From Paralvinella palmiformis (taxonomy: Eukaryota; Annelida; Polychaeta; Terebellida; Alvinellidae): a stretch of 64,000 nucleotides of DNA. A program made the translations under genes and the position numbers. Positions 22,461 to 33,140 of the stretch are shown piece after piece (position 1 is the stretch's first letter; each line of letters begins with the position of its first letter). Under the pieces are notes generated by a model. The model made no database searches. It had not been told where the DNA came from and saw only the letters and a list, made by a program, of their open reading frames with translations. Location: contig JAODUP010000274.1 of NCBI GenBank assembly GCA_025642065.1, forward strand, positions 216,001 through 280,000, given 5' to 3'.

Positions 22461-22610
22461 TAGATAGAGAAAGAAATTTAACAATTATTGATCGTAGATA
22501 ACAGATGTCTATCGGCCGTCATATTTTGCTTACATGGTGAAGGCTACACACCTGTACGGGAGGTCACTCCATGTGCGTGTGTGTGTGTGTGTGTCTGGTG
22601 TCCTGATGGG

Positions 22611-22817
22611 GTCCCTCCGTGACCTAACTATTGGTGTGGTTGACCACAGATCTCTGGCATCTGAATTCGAATCCCGGCTGGGCTATGTCTGTAGGATGTT
22701 TCATCTTTCACTTCGCCTCATTACATTTGGAGGTCACTCATCACATTTAGCCTACTGCCCCGTACACAAAAGTGGGCCATACAATATCAATATGGTGACA
22801 TTTAAATTAGTTTTTCA
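22611..22817 (+). repeat. SINE family A copy with 13-bp target-site duplication
   Basis: GTGTCCTGATGGG occurs at 22598-22610 and again at 22818-22830. Between them are the A-box CCTCCGTGACCTAAC, B-box GAATTCGAATCCC, GGATGTTTCATCTTTCACTT, CATTTAGCCTAC and CACAAAAGTGGGCCAT in family order. Confidence 0.92.
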
Positions 22818-22862
22818 GTGTCCTGATGGGTTGTTTATCTAGTTTGATGATGATGATGATAT

Positions 22863-23520
22863 TGTTATGTCTAGAATTGTGCTGAGGGGGAAGGGATCAC
22901 TGACTGTGTCTGGTTTTGTTATGGCGACCTTGTTATGTCTTGTGTTGTGGTAAGAAGGAGGTCACTGACTATCTAGTTTTGTTATGGTGACATTGTTATG
23001 TCTTGTGTTGTGGTGAGTAGGGGGTCACTGACTGTCTAGTTTTGTTATGGCGACCTTGTTATGTCTGGTGTTATGGTGAGTGGGGGTCACTGACTGTGTC
23101 TGGTTTTGTTATGGCGACCTTGTTATGTCTTGTGTTGTGGTAAGTAGGGGGTCACTGACTGTATAGTTTTGTTATGGTGACATTGTTATGTCTTGTGTTG
23201 TGGTGAGTAGGGGTCACTGACTGTCTAGTTTTGTTATGGCGACCTTGTTATGTCTTGTGTTGTGGTGACTAGGGGGTCACTGACTGTCTAGTTTTGTTAT
23301 GGCGACCTTGTTATGTCTGGTGTTATGGTGAGTAGGGGTCACTGACTGTGTCTGGTTTTGTTATGGCGACCTTGTTATGTCTGGTGTTGTGGTGAGTAGG
23401 GGGTCACTGACAGTGTCTGGTTTTGTTATGGTGACATTGTTATGTCTTGTTTTGTTGTGACTAGGGGGTCACTGAATGTGTCTGTTTTTTTGTGTGTCTA
23501 GAGTTGTGGTGACGGGGAAG
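22863..23520. repeat. About 63-bp minisatellite, 10-11 copies
   Basis: Each unit has TTGTTATGTCT, TGTGGTGAGTAGGGG, TCACTGACTGT and TTTTGTTATGG. Two variants alternate irregularly: GGCGACCTTG and GGTGACATTG. G-run length (3-6) shifts the unit length. Confidence 0.95.
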
Positions 23521-23688
23521 GGCCACGTATTATGTACGTTGTCGTGTGCTATAACTCCTTGTGTCTAGGATGTGGGCAACATATTCGTGACTGTCGTGGA
23601 TCCGGGATTGGTTTGGATGTGTATCACTCGTGGTGTGTAATCTGGTAGATATCTGTGAGTTAAATTATTCTATATGTTGTAAGTTCCA

Positions 23689-23693
<5 letters not shown>

Positions 23694-23741
<48 letters not shown>
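23694..23741. repeat. (AT)n microsatellite
   Basis: Pure AT repeat. A small (GAGT)n block lies at 23962-23995. Unique DNA between shows no gene. Confidence 0.95.
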
Positions 23742-23743
<2 letters not shown>

Positions 23744-24301
23744 GCAGCGTGTTTCATAATTCACTTCGCTTTGTTACGTTTGAAGCTCGTTGGACCGAGT
23801 GTTGGAAAGTGGCACCTAAAACAACAACATTTGGTATATTTTTTATTCCTTTCCATCCGTCAACGTGCTGAAGTCAATAATAAATATTAATCCGAATTAA
23901 CTTTAGCAGTTGGCTGTGCCAATTGTCTAAACCGACGGTTTCCCTCTCAGCCATCTTAAAAATGAGTGAGTGAGTGAGTGAATGAGTGAGTGACCTTCTC
24001 TACGGAACATCGAGGGTTATTATGACGGCTGAAGCCATTCCGTGTTGTTATAATGTTCAAAAGTAGTTCCAATAATGTGTGTATATTTAGATAGTGTTTC
24101 TCCAGCACAATATTATATTGTACTATTGTACTATAGGATATGGGGGGGGGGGATTAGTAGACATTGTGGTGGACTAATAAATGTTATTTACAGGACTGTC
24201 CCTCGGGGTACGTCAAACGGCGCCGAGAGTTCTAGGCCCCGCGTTTGTGGGGGCAACGCGGGACCAACCGGTAGACTCAACGAGCTGCTTAACCTGATTA
24301 C

Positions 24302-24407
<106 letters not shown>

Positions 24408-24409
24408 CA

Positions 24410-25330
24410 TACGGCTCCCCCATGCCCACGATGCAGATTATTTAATCCTGGCCCCGCGGGCTGGTGAACTATCTTCCTTTTCTACGTTCCTTTTCTAGTG
24501 TGAGGGTGGGTGTGGGTGTGGGTGGGGTGGGGATGGGGGTATGGGCCTTGGTGTGGAATGAAGGGCTATATTTATTCCGGATCGGTTATGGGATAACTCC
24601 AAGCCGTAAACATTTGATGAATGACCGTTGGCTGTGGGGTATGGGAAGTGGGGGGGGGGGGCGTGGTGCTGGTGATTGGAGGGTGATGATAACTGTGGTT
24701 GTCTGTCTACAACCGTTTTGTGATCCGTGATTGGGTTACTATGGCCTCTTCTCTGGGTGGGTGGTTGGGTGGCTGGGTGGGTGGGTTGGTGAGTGGTTGA
24801 GTAGGTGGGATGGATGAATGGATGGTTGATGGGCGAGTCACTCTGCGGCCTCAAGTACGTGATGATGGATTGGATGACGGGAGGGGGGTGTGTGGCTATT
24901 GGATATACGGATTAAGAGGGGAGAGTTCCTGCACATACTAAGTCCGTAACACATAAGAATAATGATGGAGCGAGGGGGGTCACTCTCTTAGCTACCCGAC
25001 AAGAATTATCGCCGCGATAATGGAAAGTGACGGGACTAAAAATGAATATCGGGATAAATATTTATCCGAAATGATGTCGACAAATCGCGGGTTACGACTC
25101 GGGATAGTGGCAGTCATCAAAGCGGATGAGGGAATTATCCACAGAGGCGTGGCTCCCGGAATGGATGTGGGAGAGACCACCCCCCACCCCGCCCCGATAG
25201 GAAAGTTGGGCGAGGGTGAAACATGTATCACCTCTTTCGCCTTCGTAAATAACCCCGATAAACCCTGTTCTTCTTTATTTCTTCCCCCACCCTCCCCAAC
25301 TGCATGTGTCATCGTGACATATATACCAAT
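24410..25330. other. Unique DNA, G-rich then GATA-rich, no gene seen
   Basis: GGTGGGTGG-type degenerate repeats lie at 24500-24540 and 24745-24835. At 25010-25140 several GATAA/TTATC words surround the perfect palindrome GGATAAATATTTATCC (25052-25067). Both strands are open across 25020-25310 but no product is recognised. Confidence 0.4.
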
Positions 25331-25439
25331 CCTCCCGTCCGCCCCCTCGACTGGATATGATTGGCTATCGGTTGCCTATTTATAATGGCTAATAATCACT
25401 AATGTCGGCTAGCCGTTTGGCTAATGATCTCTCGGCTCT

Positions 25440-25990
25440 GTTAATGGCGATTGGCCGCGGCTTCACGGACAATGATCGTACGTCATCTAGACTGACGATA
25501 GAGGGCGTGTTGTGAGAATATCGCTGACAAATTGGCTATGATCGGCAGTCATAAGATAACCACACTGCAATTATCTCTGGCCTGTTAGAACTGGGCCGGA
25601 AGTCACGTCACTCGCGAAAGCCGGTCTCTGATTGGTCGCTCGCTCGCTGGCTCGCCCACCGTGTCCTACTTATTCCAACCGTGGCCTGGTTTGTAACTTC
25701 GGTAAAATTGACGTCCTTAGAAGACACTTCTAATTGGGTCGGTCGTCGTGACGTCGGCGCTCGGTCATCAACCCGTTGTAACTAGACCGGACGCGACCTA
25801 ATTAATGCGCTGTCTTCCGATTGGATGCCGCGCGCCATGACATCCTTTTGTCGTCGCTAGCTGATAGAACTAGGTCGGACCTGACGTAACTAGAAAGCTA
25901 GCCGCTGATTGGTTGTCAGTCGCGACATTGCCAGTTTGTTCGTTGTCATAATTAGAACATCGTTTGCTGATTGGTCGTCCTGTATCACGT
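25440..25990. promoter_or_regulatory. Degenerate 85-bp array carrying CTGATTGG boxes
   Basis: Inverted-CCAAT words with similar flanks lie at 25628, 25730 (CTAATTGG), 25817 (CCGATTGG), 25904 and 25966, with outliers at 25449 and 25541. Between them a second conserved block (AGAACTRGGYCGGA with CRE-like TGACGTMA nearby) starts at about 25582, 25689, 25775, 25861 and 25942. Spacing of both blocks is about 81-107 bases. It appears to be an old tandem duplication whose CCAAT and CRE-like cores remain visible. Confidence 0.6.
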
Positions 25991-26056
25991 GGTGTGTCGT
26001 CATTTAAAAAAGATTAATTTTACTTTAATGTGCTGTAATATATTATCATCCGGTCT

Positions 26057-26150
26057 GACAGCCCAGCTGATAGCGCTCTAGATATCCGGGTGTTTCTTTT
26101 CACACCGAACGTAACATCAGATCGCGGTTTCGAGTCGCACTTCGTCGATG
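26057..26150 (+). repeat. tRNA-derived SINE-like head
   Basis: CAGCCCAGCTGATAGCGCTC (A-box region) and GCGGTTTCGAGTCGC (B-box region) are about 55 bases apart. The body downstream is not recognised. Confidence 0.5.
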
Positions 26151-26368
26151 TCGGGAACTTTTTTCCTAACCCCTCCCCTGCCGGACAAGTCCGGAAGAGG
26201 AGTGAGAGAAGAGGCAGTTCGTTAAAAACTAGCCTGTGTGCTCTCGGGGATGTTGAGGGAGTGTGCGTGCGTATAGGTCATGTTTGTAATACGGTGCTGA
26301 CTCGTTGAGGACGTTTCATGACACATGGCTGATTATTTGTGACGTCAGTGATGACATCACGTCGTACT

Positions 26369-26382
26369 GATCTGATCAGATC
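26369..26382. promoter_or_regulatory. Perfect 14-bp palindrome beside a CRE
   Basis: GATCTGATCAGATC is self-complementary and lies about 25 bases downstream of TGACGTCAGTGATGACATCA. Confidence 0.3.
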
Positions 26383-26454
26383 GGTACGTTATGGTTGTGT
26401 GTCAGTCAGTTTCGTATCTGTGAGTGAGTCAGCCAGTCGGGGCGGTGGCGGCGG

Positions 26455-26880
26455 GTGGGTGGTGGCACACAGACAGACATGTGAAGATTAGCAGACAAAG
26501 ACCAAAAACATGCAGACAGACAGACAAACATATAGACAGACCGGCATTCAGGCAGGCAGATAGACAGGCATGCAGACAGGCCGATTGACAGACTGGCAGT
26601 CAGAGAGGCTGGGCTGACTTGACTGACTGACTGACTGACTGACTGACTGACTGACTGACTGACTGACTGACTGACTAACGGAGGGACCGACCGACCGACC
26701 GACTAATATGCAGAATAAGAGAGATAAAGTAAGACAGGAACATACTGACTGACAGAATAGACAGGCAAACACAGACAAGCGGATATAGACAGACAAGCTA
26801 ACTGACAGAGAAACATGGCGAGAGATAGACAGAAAGAATGACGAATAAATAGACGTAGAGATGAGCAGACAGACAAACAA
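26455..26880. repeat. Degenerate GACA/GACT repeat tract
   Basis: GCAGACAGACA-like units flank about 13 pure TGAC units at 26620-26675 and a (CGAC)n block. Confidence 0.85.
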
Positions 26881-26897
26881 TAAAAACATGTACGCGT

Positions 26898-26902
<5 letters not shown>

Positions 26903-26981
<79 letters not shown>

Positions 26982-26982
26982 A
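26903..26982. repeat. (AT)n(AG)n compound microsatellite
   Basis: About 56 bases AT then about 22 bases AG. A perfect hairpin ACGGTTCA/TGAACCGT follows at 27038. Confidence 0.97.
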
Positions 26983-27142
26983 AGATAATTTTGTGGTGAG
27001 AAATGACATCTCTCAGACGGAGAAGTTGTCAAAAATAAACGGTTCACTGATGAACCGTCTAGATGTTATATTCATCAGTTATTATTAAATGTGACAGTGC
27101 ATTTTTTCAACTATTTTCAAAACATTCACAAGGACTGACGAA

Positions 27143-27300
27143 ACATAGACGCCTCGGCATGAAAAGTCGCCGGATGTTACGGATTTAGTCCCTTGATGAA
27201 TCGTCCAAGATGTTAAATTTTCCAGATTCTCTGTGCCAGTGCTTTATTCTACACCGCTAAAACACACAAACGCCGGCGCGTACTCGTACAAGCAAACAAG
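27143..27300 (+). repeat. Dispersed (AC)n-flanked repeat copy
   Basis: CCTCGGCATGAAAAGTCGCC, TGATGAATCGTCCAAGATGT, CCAGATTCTCTGTGCCAGTG, CTTTATTCTACACCGCTAAA and ACACACAAACGCC follow in family order. Confidence 0.88.
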
Positions 27301-28000
27301 CAAACAAACGACATTAACAATAATAACAATTCAAAATCACCAATCGAACAAACAAAAACGTCAACAAAAAACACAAACAACAAACACAAACAAACAAACA
27401 CTCAGATGGTCTGTTATTAGCCAATTGTTTAGCCAACCAGTTAATATTGTAGCCGCCTGTGTCTAGACTGATAAAATGATGATCATTTCTCTCTTGTCAT
27501 CCGTCTTATAAACAATTATGGGATGGGCTGATTTATCGTTGTCATTCCAATGGCTTCTCACCGTGTTTGTTAATTTCTAATTAATTGTAGGCTAAAGGCG
27601 TGAAAGTCCCGTAGGAAGAGGGAGAGGGTGGTGGTGGTTGTGGTCGCGGTGGTTGATGGCGGATAGGGGTTGATGCGGATTTGTGCGCCATAAATCACTT
27701 CTCGTACATAAAAAAAGGTTTATGACAAATGAGAGTAAACACTAACTTCGGGTATCTCCGGTATAAGACGGGTGTTGTCGGCTATGGTTTCGGGTCTGTA
27801 ATTAGATTACATTTTATGGACCGTTTAGAGACTGCGCGTGTTGGGAGGGGGGTGGTTGGTGGTTGGGGGGAAATGGGTGTTTTATGGTGGCATTTGTTTG
27901 ATGACTTTTATGCAACGTTTTTGTATAAAGTGCTCGTTTTGTGCAGTGATGTTTACGACGAGTGATATGGCGCGGGGAAGAGGTATGTGCGTGTCCGTGT
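27300..28000. other. Unique DNA, no gene seen
   Basis: AAC-rich DNA lies at 27340-27400, GGTGGTGG at 27625-27660 and a G-rich run at 27840-27880. No recognisable exon. Confidence 0.4.
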
Positions 28001-28195
28001 CCGATTGATTGATTGATTGATCGTTTGATTTATTGATAGATCGATCGATTGATCGATTGAGTCAGTCGGTCTGTCGAATGGGTTCGTCGGTTGATTGAGT
28101 CGGTTGGTCAATTGAGTCAATCGGTCGATTGAGTCGGTCGATTGAGTGGGTCGATTGAGTTGGTTGATTGAGTTGGCCGGTTGGTCGGTGAGCGA
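28000..28195. repeat. Degenerate GATTGAGTCGGT repeat
   Basis: GATT tetramers at 28003-28060 lead into units of TCGGTTGGTCGATTGAG with much variation. Confidence 0.8.
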
Positions 28196-28221
28196 TTTTA
28201 CATCGGCCAGCCATTGTCTTA

Positions 28222-28503
28222 ACGTGTTAATCTTGTTGTCCCGGTGTGTTAATCTTGTTGTCCCGGTGTGTTAACCTTGTTGTCCCGGTGTGTTAATCTT
28301 GTTGTCCCGGTGTGTTAATCTTGTTGTCCCGGTGTGTTAATCTTGTTGTCCCGGTGTGTTAACCTTGTTGTCCCGGTGTGTTAACCTTGTTGTCCCGGTG
28401 TGTTAATCTTGTTGTCCCGGTGTGCTAATCTTTTGTCCCGGTGTGTTAATCGTGTTGTCCCGGTGTGTTAATCTTGTTGTCCTGGTGTGTTAATCTCGTT
28501 GCA
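28222..28503. repeat. 22-bp minisatellite, about 13 copies
   Basis: Units contain GTGTTAATCTTGTTGTCCCG, with an AATC/AACC polymorphism and one unit short by a base. Regular length without spacers excludes a CRISPR array. Confidence 0.96.
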
Positions 28504-28737
28504 CCCCATCGCTAGCACATGTTAGACGTGACGTGTCATTGTCAATCATGTCATCCATATATTTCTCTCCTGTGTCATCATCACTCAATGGTCACGATCG
28601 TGTCCACGTCTCTCCTATAAATAGTGTTATAATAATCTATTGATGGAGACTTCAACCGATATTAGTTATTTTGTTGTTGTCGTTGTTGTTATGACAGCTG
28701 TGTCTTGAATTGACGTGCTGCTGGTGTGTTGTCACTG

Positions 28738-28800
28738 TGGGTTGTTGTTGTTGTTGTTGTTGTTATTGTTGTTGCGGTGGTTGTTATTGTTGCAGTGGTT
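28738..28800. repeat. (TTG)n microsatellite
   Basis: TTG units with ATT and GCG interruptions; also present on the flanks. Confidence 0.9.
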
Positions 28801-28930
28801 TTTATTGTTGTTTTGTGTTGTTGTTAATTGGTCGAGAGGGATATCAGTGCTGGTGAGGTGCATCTTCGTGTTAGAGTGGTTGTTATTTTTGATTGAGGAA
28901 GGATGTTTTGTCATTAATTAAGTCGTGCAA

Positions 28931-29229
28931 GAGTGAGTGAGTGAGTGAGTGGTGAGTGAGTGAGTGAGTGGTGAGTGAGTGAGTGAGTGAGTGAGTGAGT
29001 GAGTGAGTGAGTGAGTGAGTGAGTGAGTGAGTGAGTGGTGGTGAGTGATGATGTGATGTTTTACTGCCACTTTTGTGCATATGGTAGGCTAAATGGCCGA
29101 GCAACTATCAAAGGTAATGAAGTGAACTCAAAGATTAAACACCCTTCAGATATGCCCATGCCGAGATTTGAACTCAGGTGCTAGTGATCTGTGGTCCAAT
29201 GCGCTACCAATTAGACCACGGAGGCGCCC
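28931..29229 (-). repeat. SINE family A copy with (ACTC)n tail, minus strand
   Basis: On the minus strand: GGCGCCTCCGTGGTCTAATT (29229 down), GAGTTCAAATCTCGGC, GGTGTTTAATCTTTGAGTTC, CATTTAGCCTACCATATGCA, AAAAGTGGCAGTAAAACATC, then about 115 bases of CACTCACTC (28931-29047). The tetranucleotide tract is therefore this SINE's tail. Confidence 0.9.
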
Positions 29230-29363
29230 TTGTGGACATATTTTAGCATGTGTTCGCGCCACTTAAATATGCCTTTACCAACGTAGACAAGGTTATGATA
29301 TATTAAGACAAATCTGTATCCACTGCTAAGTTGCTTAGAACTAGTGTCGCGTTCCTCTGATGT

Positions 29364-29378
29364 GGCGCCATCTAGGTG
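29364..29378 (-). promoter_or_regulatory. CTCF-like motif
   Basis: Minus strand CACCTAGATGGCGCC keeps the YAGRKGGCRS half well. Confidence 0.4.
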
Positions 29379-29379
29379 A

Positions 29380-30035
29380 AGATGTTTTCTCTCTTGAAGT
29401 CTGCCATTCTGGTTAGAAAAGTTCATCAAAGTACTCAAGCGCTTAAAAATATTCAGATGCTGTTGTTTTTCTATCTCAGAAAAGATTTAAATTCAACTAT
29501 AAATGTTCGCATTATCTGAAATCTTATCTCTTACTCAATTTCCCAAAAGAGGAATATTTTACTGATTGAACCATTTCGAATTGACACATCAGCTTCCGGT
29601 TGAAGACATTCGAGGGACGCCACATTTGATATGGTATTTGATGATATCGCTCGATATCGGCTGATATCATCGGTTGATATGAAGGAAAACAATATATTGT
29701 AGAAGTATAATAGCCGCGATATCAGATCGTTGATAGCTGGTGTGTGTTTGTGACTTTCATCTTGATTTTAGTTTTATTGTTTGCCTCAGGCCGCCCGCCA
29801 GATGTCACTGCGATCTGGGCTGTCGATGGCGCCACTGCGGCCATTTTTGGAGCGGATTTGGCGAATGGCGTTTTATTGCCATTCGGTTGAGTTACGTCTG
29901 TTTGTGTGTTTTTGTGCGTGATCGTGCGCATGCGTGCGTTCATGCGTGCATGCGTGCCACATTCGCATTATGGCCGATCCAGGCCACCGTAAACGCGGCT
30001 CGTTGTCGTGACAGTTTGTCGACCAGCATCATAAC
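29380..30035. other. Unique DNA, no gene seen
   Basis: GATATCGCTCGATATCGGCTGATATC words lie at 29640-29680, and CATGCGTG units at 29930-29955. No exon is supported. Confidence 0.4.
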
Positions 30036-30039
30036 CAGC

Positions 30040-30330
30040 TTAATGACCAGCTTAGATTTAAACTTCGGAGACGGTTGGGAGACCAGCTGAAAGACCAGCT
30101 GAGCGGCCATATTGGCGATCAGTTTAAGGATCAGTTGGGCAGTAGGTTTGTTTTAATGATCAGTTTAGGCAGTAAACTGGAGGATCAGCCTACATCTGGG
30201 CCAGGCTAAAAGGTCGACGAACTGTGCTAGATAGGTGACCTCTTCAAGGACAAACTATAAGACCAGCTTAAAGACCAGCTTAAGGGCCATCTTAAATACC
30301 GTACTGAAAAAGAACATCAAGACCAGGGTT
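30040..30330. repeat. Degenerate GACCAGCTTAAA repeat
   Basis: The word GACCAGCTTAA or GATCAGTTTAG recurs about fifteen times at spacings of about 11-24 bases. Confidence 0.8.
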
Positions 30331-30337
30331 AAGCTTG

Positions 30338-30339
<2 letters not shown>

Positions 30340-30393
<54 letters not shown>

Positions 30394-30415
30394 CATCTGT
30401 CTGTCTGTCTGTCTG
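30340..30415. repeat. (CT)n(GT)n(CTGT)n microsatellite
   Basis: Three simple blocks in sequence. A 10-base C run and (ATC)n follow at 30497 and 30536. Confidence 0.95.
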
Positions 30416-30599
30416 TCATTGTATTTGTCTATTCTACCTCCCTGTCCGTTTGTCTGTTTTTGTCTATCTGTGGGGAACCCATGACTGACTAACGCCCCCC
30501 CCCCCTACCAGTACCATCACCCAGTCCCATTTTCATCATCATCATCATCATCATTTTCTCTCATCATCGCTCAATGTCATCTCTTGTCATCTTCTCAAG

Positions 30600-30850
30600 T
30601 TTCTGATGACGTTATCATTCCGCTTGTCGTCGGCCACGTCACGCCGCTGACGGGCGATGACGTCACATAATACGCTCGCGTGTTGCCAGCATCGTCACTA
30701 TTCATTGCGTTATTGACCTGGTTGCAGTCACGTGCCAGTCACGTGATCGCTGGGCCGTGCATCGTCAGATAATTAGCTGGCCGCTAAAAGTCGTCAATTG
30801 TCGAAAAATGGCGGCTAGAGTCGGCCAACTGTGGATCCTCTACTTAATTA
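30600..30850. promoter_or_regulatory. Motif-dense island: CRE, two E-boxes, YY1-like
   Basis: GATGACGTCACAT at 30656, GTCACGTG at 30727 and 30738, and AAAAATGGCGGC at 30806. No exon is recognised. Confidence 0.35.
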
Positions 30851-30869
30851 ACATCAGAGAGAGGGGGGA

Positions 30870-31090
30870 TACGGAAAGAGAGAGTGTGTGTGAGTGAGAG
30901 AATGTGAGAGAGATAAAGTGTGTGTGAGAAAGAGAGTTAGATAAATAGATGACTGGATATACAGAGAGGTAGAGGGAGATAGGTTGAGTGAGTGAGTGAG
31001 TGAGTGAGTGAGTGAGTGAGTGAGTGAGTGAGTGAGAGTGAGTGAGTGAGGTGAGTGAGTGAGTGAGTGAGTGTAGATTATATATAAAGT

Positions 31091-31175
<85 letters not shown>
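30870..31175. repeat. (GA)n, (GTGA)n, (TA)n and (GA)n compound tract
   Basis: Four simple-repeat types are fused over 300 bases. The GTGA block is 30985-31075, TA 31100-31138, and GA 31139-31175. Confidence 0.95.
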
Positions 31176-31177
<2 letters not shown>

Positions 31178-31261
31178 ATCAGACTGGTGACCATCTGTCA
31201 GTATTATGCCTGTCCCCCGGAGCATCACCCCCTCACCTTACTTCGTCTGTCCCTTTTTTCT

Positions 31262-31345
31262 GTGCCGAGATGGCTTGAACCGTAGGGCGCTCGACGCCAA
31301 GCCACCTTAACGAGTTCGGATCCCATTGCAATTTGGTTTTCTCAC
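31262..31345 (+). repeat. tRNA-derived SINE-like head
   Basis: GATGGCTTGAACCGTAGGGC (A-box region) and ACGAGTTCGGATCCC (B-box region) about 45 bases apart; body not assigned. Confidence 0.5.
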
Positions 31346-31860
31346 TGACATCTCTCCCGCCGAACTTGAACTGAGCGAAGAATAAGACGCGAGCGACAAT
31401 GTGCCAAAGTTGGGCTTTCGCTCTGGGCGCGGCTGCGCAGTGAGTGCTCCTGTGTGAGTTGAAGAGTTCGAGAATGTACACGTGATGTTGATGGAATCGC
31501 GGCCCTTCGAAGGCCCTTTATTCAATTTCAGAATCGAATACAATTTCGAATAAGAACGGTGACGAGTATCCCACGTGTAAAAGCCCCTGGTGCGTTTCTG
31601 ATGTTTAAAAGAGTTGTTGGCGTTCATTTAGGTTTTTCCGTATGTTTTGCGTTAATTCGGGATTTTTTCTCTGATTTTAGTTTCGAACGTCGTTGTCCAT
31701 CTCAGGTCAATTTGTGTTAATGTGTTAATTTAAATTGTGCATTCTGTTAAACTGTTCGATCGGTACTGCGTAGAAATGCATGCGCCGTGTTAACTCGAAG
31801 CCTAATAGGTGTTAATGAAATAAGTCCGATGTGTTTTATCGGCTAATTTTATGCGTACGG
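31345..31860. other. Unique DNA, no gene seen
   Basis: CpG-containing, without simple repeats. No coding signal on either strand. Confidence 0.4.
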
Positions 31861-31879
31861 CAACGTGAGATCGTAGAAA

Positions 31880-32118
31880 ATCTAGGTCAGGGCCAGGGTC
31901 ACACAAGCAGCGGACGTCGCCATCGGGATCCCGCTTCCGGCGACAGATGGTCTTCCGGTGGTGCCAGCTGACCTACGACTGATCCGATGGACTTCGTTAG
32001 ATCCGTCGAGTGGATAGTTAAAGGCATCGCTCGGCCGAGCGCATGCATGCGCTCTCGCGCACGTGCAGTCGTACCGAGTAGACTTTGCGCACGTTCTGGG
32101 AGCGCGCTAATGCACACC
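31880..32118 (+). promoter_or_regulatory. CpG-dense promoter-like region
   Basis: CpG-rich unique DNA with GCGCATGCATGCGC and a CACGTG-related GCACGTGC at 32058-32066 ends at a strong Kozak-type ATG. YY1-like AAGATGGC motifs lie at 32140 (+), 32239 (-) and 32336 (-). Confidence 0.35.
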
Positions 32119-32155
32119 ATGGCTGTGGAACAGGCTAATAAGATGGCGTCTCTTG
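32119..32155 (+). CDS. Possible short first coding exon, product unknown
   Basis: ACACCATGGCTG is an excellent initiation context. The frame reads MAVEQANKMASL plus one base and meets TTG/GTGAGTGTT, a near-consensus splice donor, at 32156. The CpG-dense upstream DNA fits a promoter. An in-frame ATG eight bases before (32111) is a weaker start. No family can be recognised from 12 residues and no downstream exon was identified, so this may be chance. Confidence 0.28.
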
Positions 32156-32199
32156 GTGAGTGTTTTGACCAAGTGTTTCGCTAATTGACCAAGTGACTG

Positions 32200-32930
32200 T
32201 CATGGCGGGATGTCGGAGTGTCATTGGTCGGCTAGACGCCATCTTAACGCAATCTCGGCTCCATATATTGAGTTAAGATTCTTCTGATCCGGGACAGGCG
32301 TAGATGAAGAGAGAAAGAACCCCGAGTACCATCGGCCATCTTGTGGCGGAGGGGGTGACGCTTCAGCACTCGGAAGAGCGACGCTGTCGTCAATTGGCGC
32401 TCGTACACGTCATTGGTGAGGCTCTCCGAGTGAAAATACTGCCACATTTGAGGGTGTTTGAAGCAGTTTTTGAGGACGTTTGAGGGTGTGCCGCTTCGGA
32501 TTCGATTTAGGGCGAATTTTTGCCTAACATCCGGGGCACTTGCGTTTCGGTGATGTCAAAACTTGAGCACTTCCTCCGGGTTCGTTGACGTTTCGGTGAC
32601 GGTCGGGGACGGTGAAGCACGTGATCCAGTGGACACGATGACGTCTCGTCGGAAGATAAGGACGCGTTACTGCGATGTGGATCCGGTTGGTTTTTCCTGA
32701 AAACACGCCCGCAATTGCACCCCCCTCACCTCACTCCGCGCTATGATCATAATGATCACTCGTTTATCGCCCACTCTCAATGTTTCTGTCGCCGACTGCT
32801 GGCTAGGGCTGCCTACTGTGTCTCTGGGAGCCGCCCCTGCATGAGGATCCGCTTCGAGGAACCCCGTTGAGTATCCGCCTCCACATCCATCCGATTGCCA
32901 GTTTATGGCTTTCTAGATGAGCAAGCATTA
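32200..32930. other. CpG-containing unique DNA, no exon supported
   Basis: On the minus strand AAGATGGCCGATGG (near 32336) opens a short frame MADGTRGSFSLHLRLS that ends after about 31 codons. GTTCGTTGACGTTTCGGTGACG-type CRE half-sites lie at 32580-32600. Confidence 0.35.
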
Positions 32931-32964
32931 CGTTTATGGTCATGCCACAAGTAAATATAGACAC

Positions 32965-33140
32965 ATGCGCGCGCACCCACACGCACACACGCACGCACAC
33001 CACACACACACACACAGAGAGAGAGAATAGAAACACCCACGCACGCACGCACGCACGCACAGAGAAGAGAGAGAGAGAGAGAGAACGCGCCCACTTGCAC
33101 ATATACGCACATACAGACACGCACACAAACGCGCGCACCC
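32965..33140. repeat. (AC)n/(ACGC)n with two (AG)n blocks
   Basis: Alternation of CACGCA, AC and GA blocks over 175 bases. Confidence 0.95.

Noticed and set aside
24992..25385. Overlapping 106- and 121-codon frames on opposite strands
   Set aside because: Neither shows a recognisable domain or splice context; mutual openness is better explained by local composition and GATA-type motifs.
26548..27009. 153-codon minus-strand ORF
   Set aside because: Translation of (GACT)n, (AT)n and (AG)n repeats.
28222..28503. CRISPR-like regular repeat array
   Set aside because: Units are contiguous with no unique spacers and the context is eukaryotic; it is a minisatellite.
31899..32120. Minus-strand 73-codon ORF in the CpG island
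   Set aside because: No family, and it overlaps the better-supported plus-strand start; probably a by-product of CpG-rich DNA with few stops.
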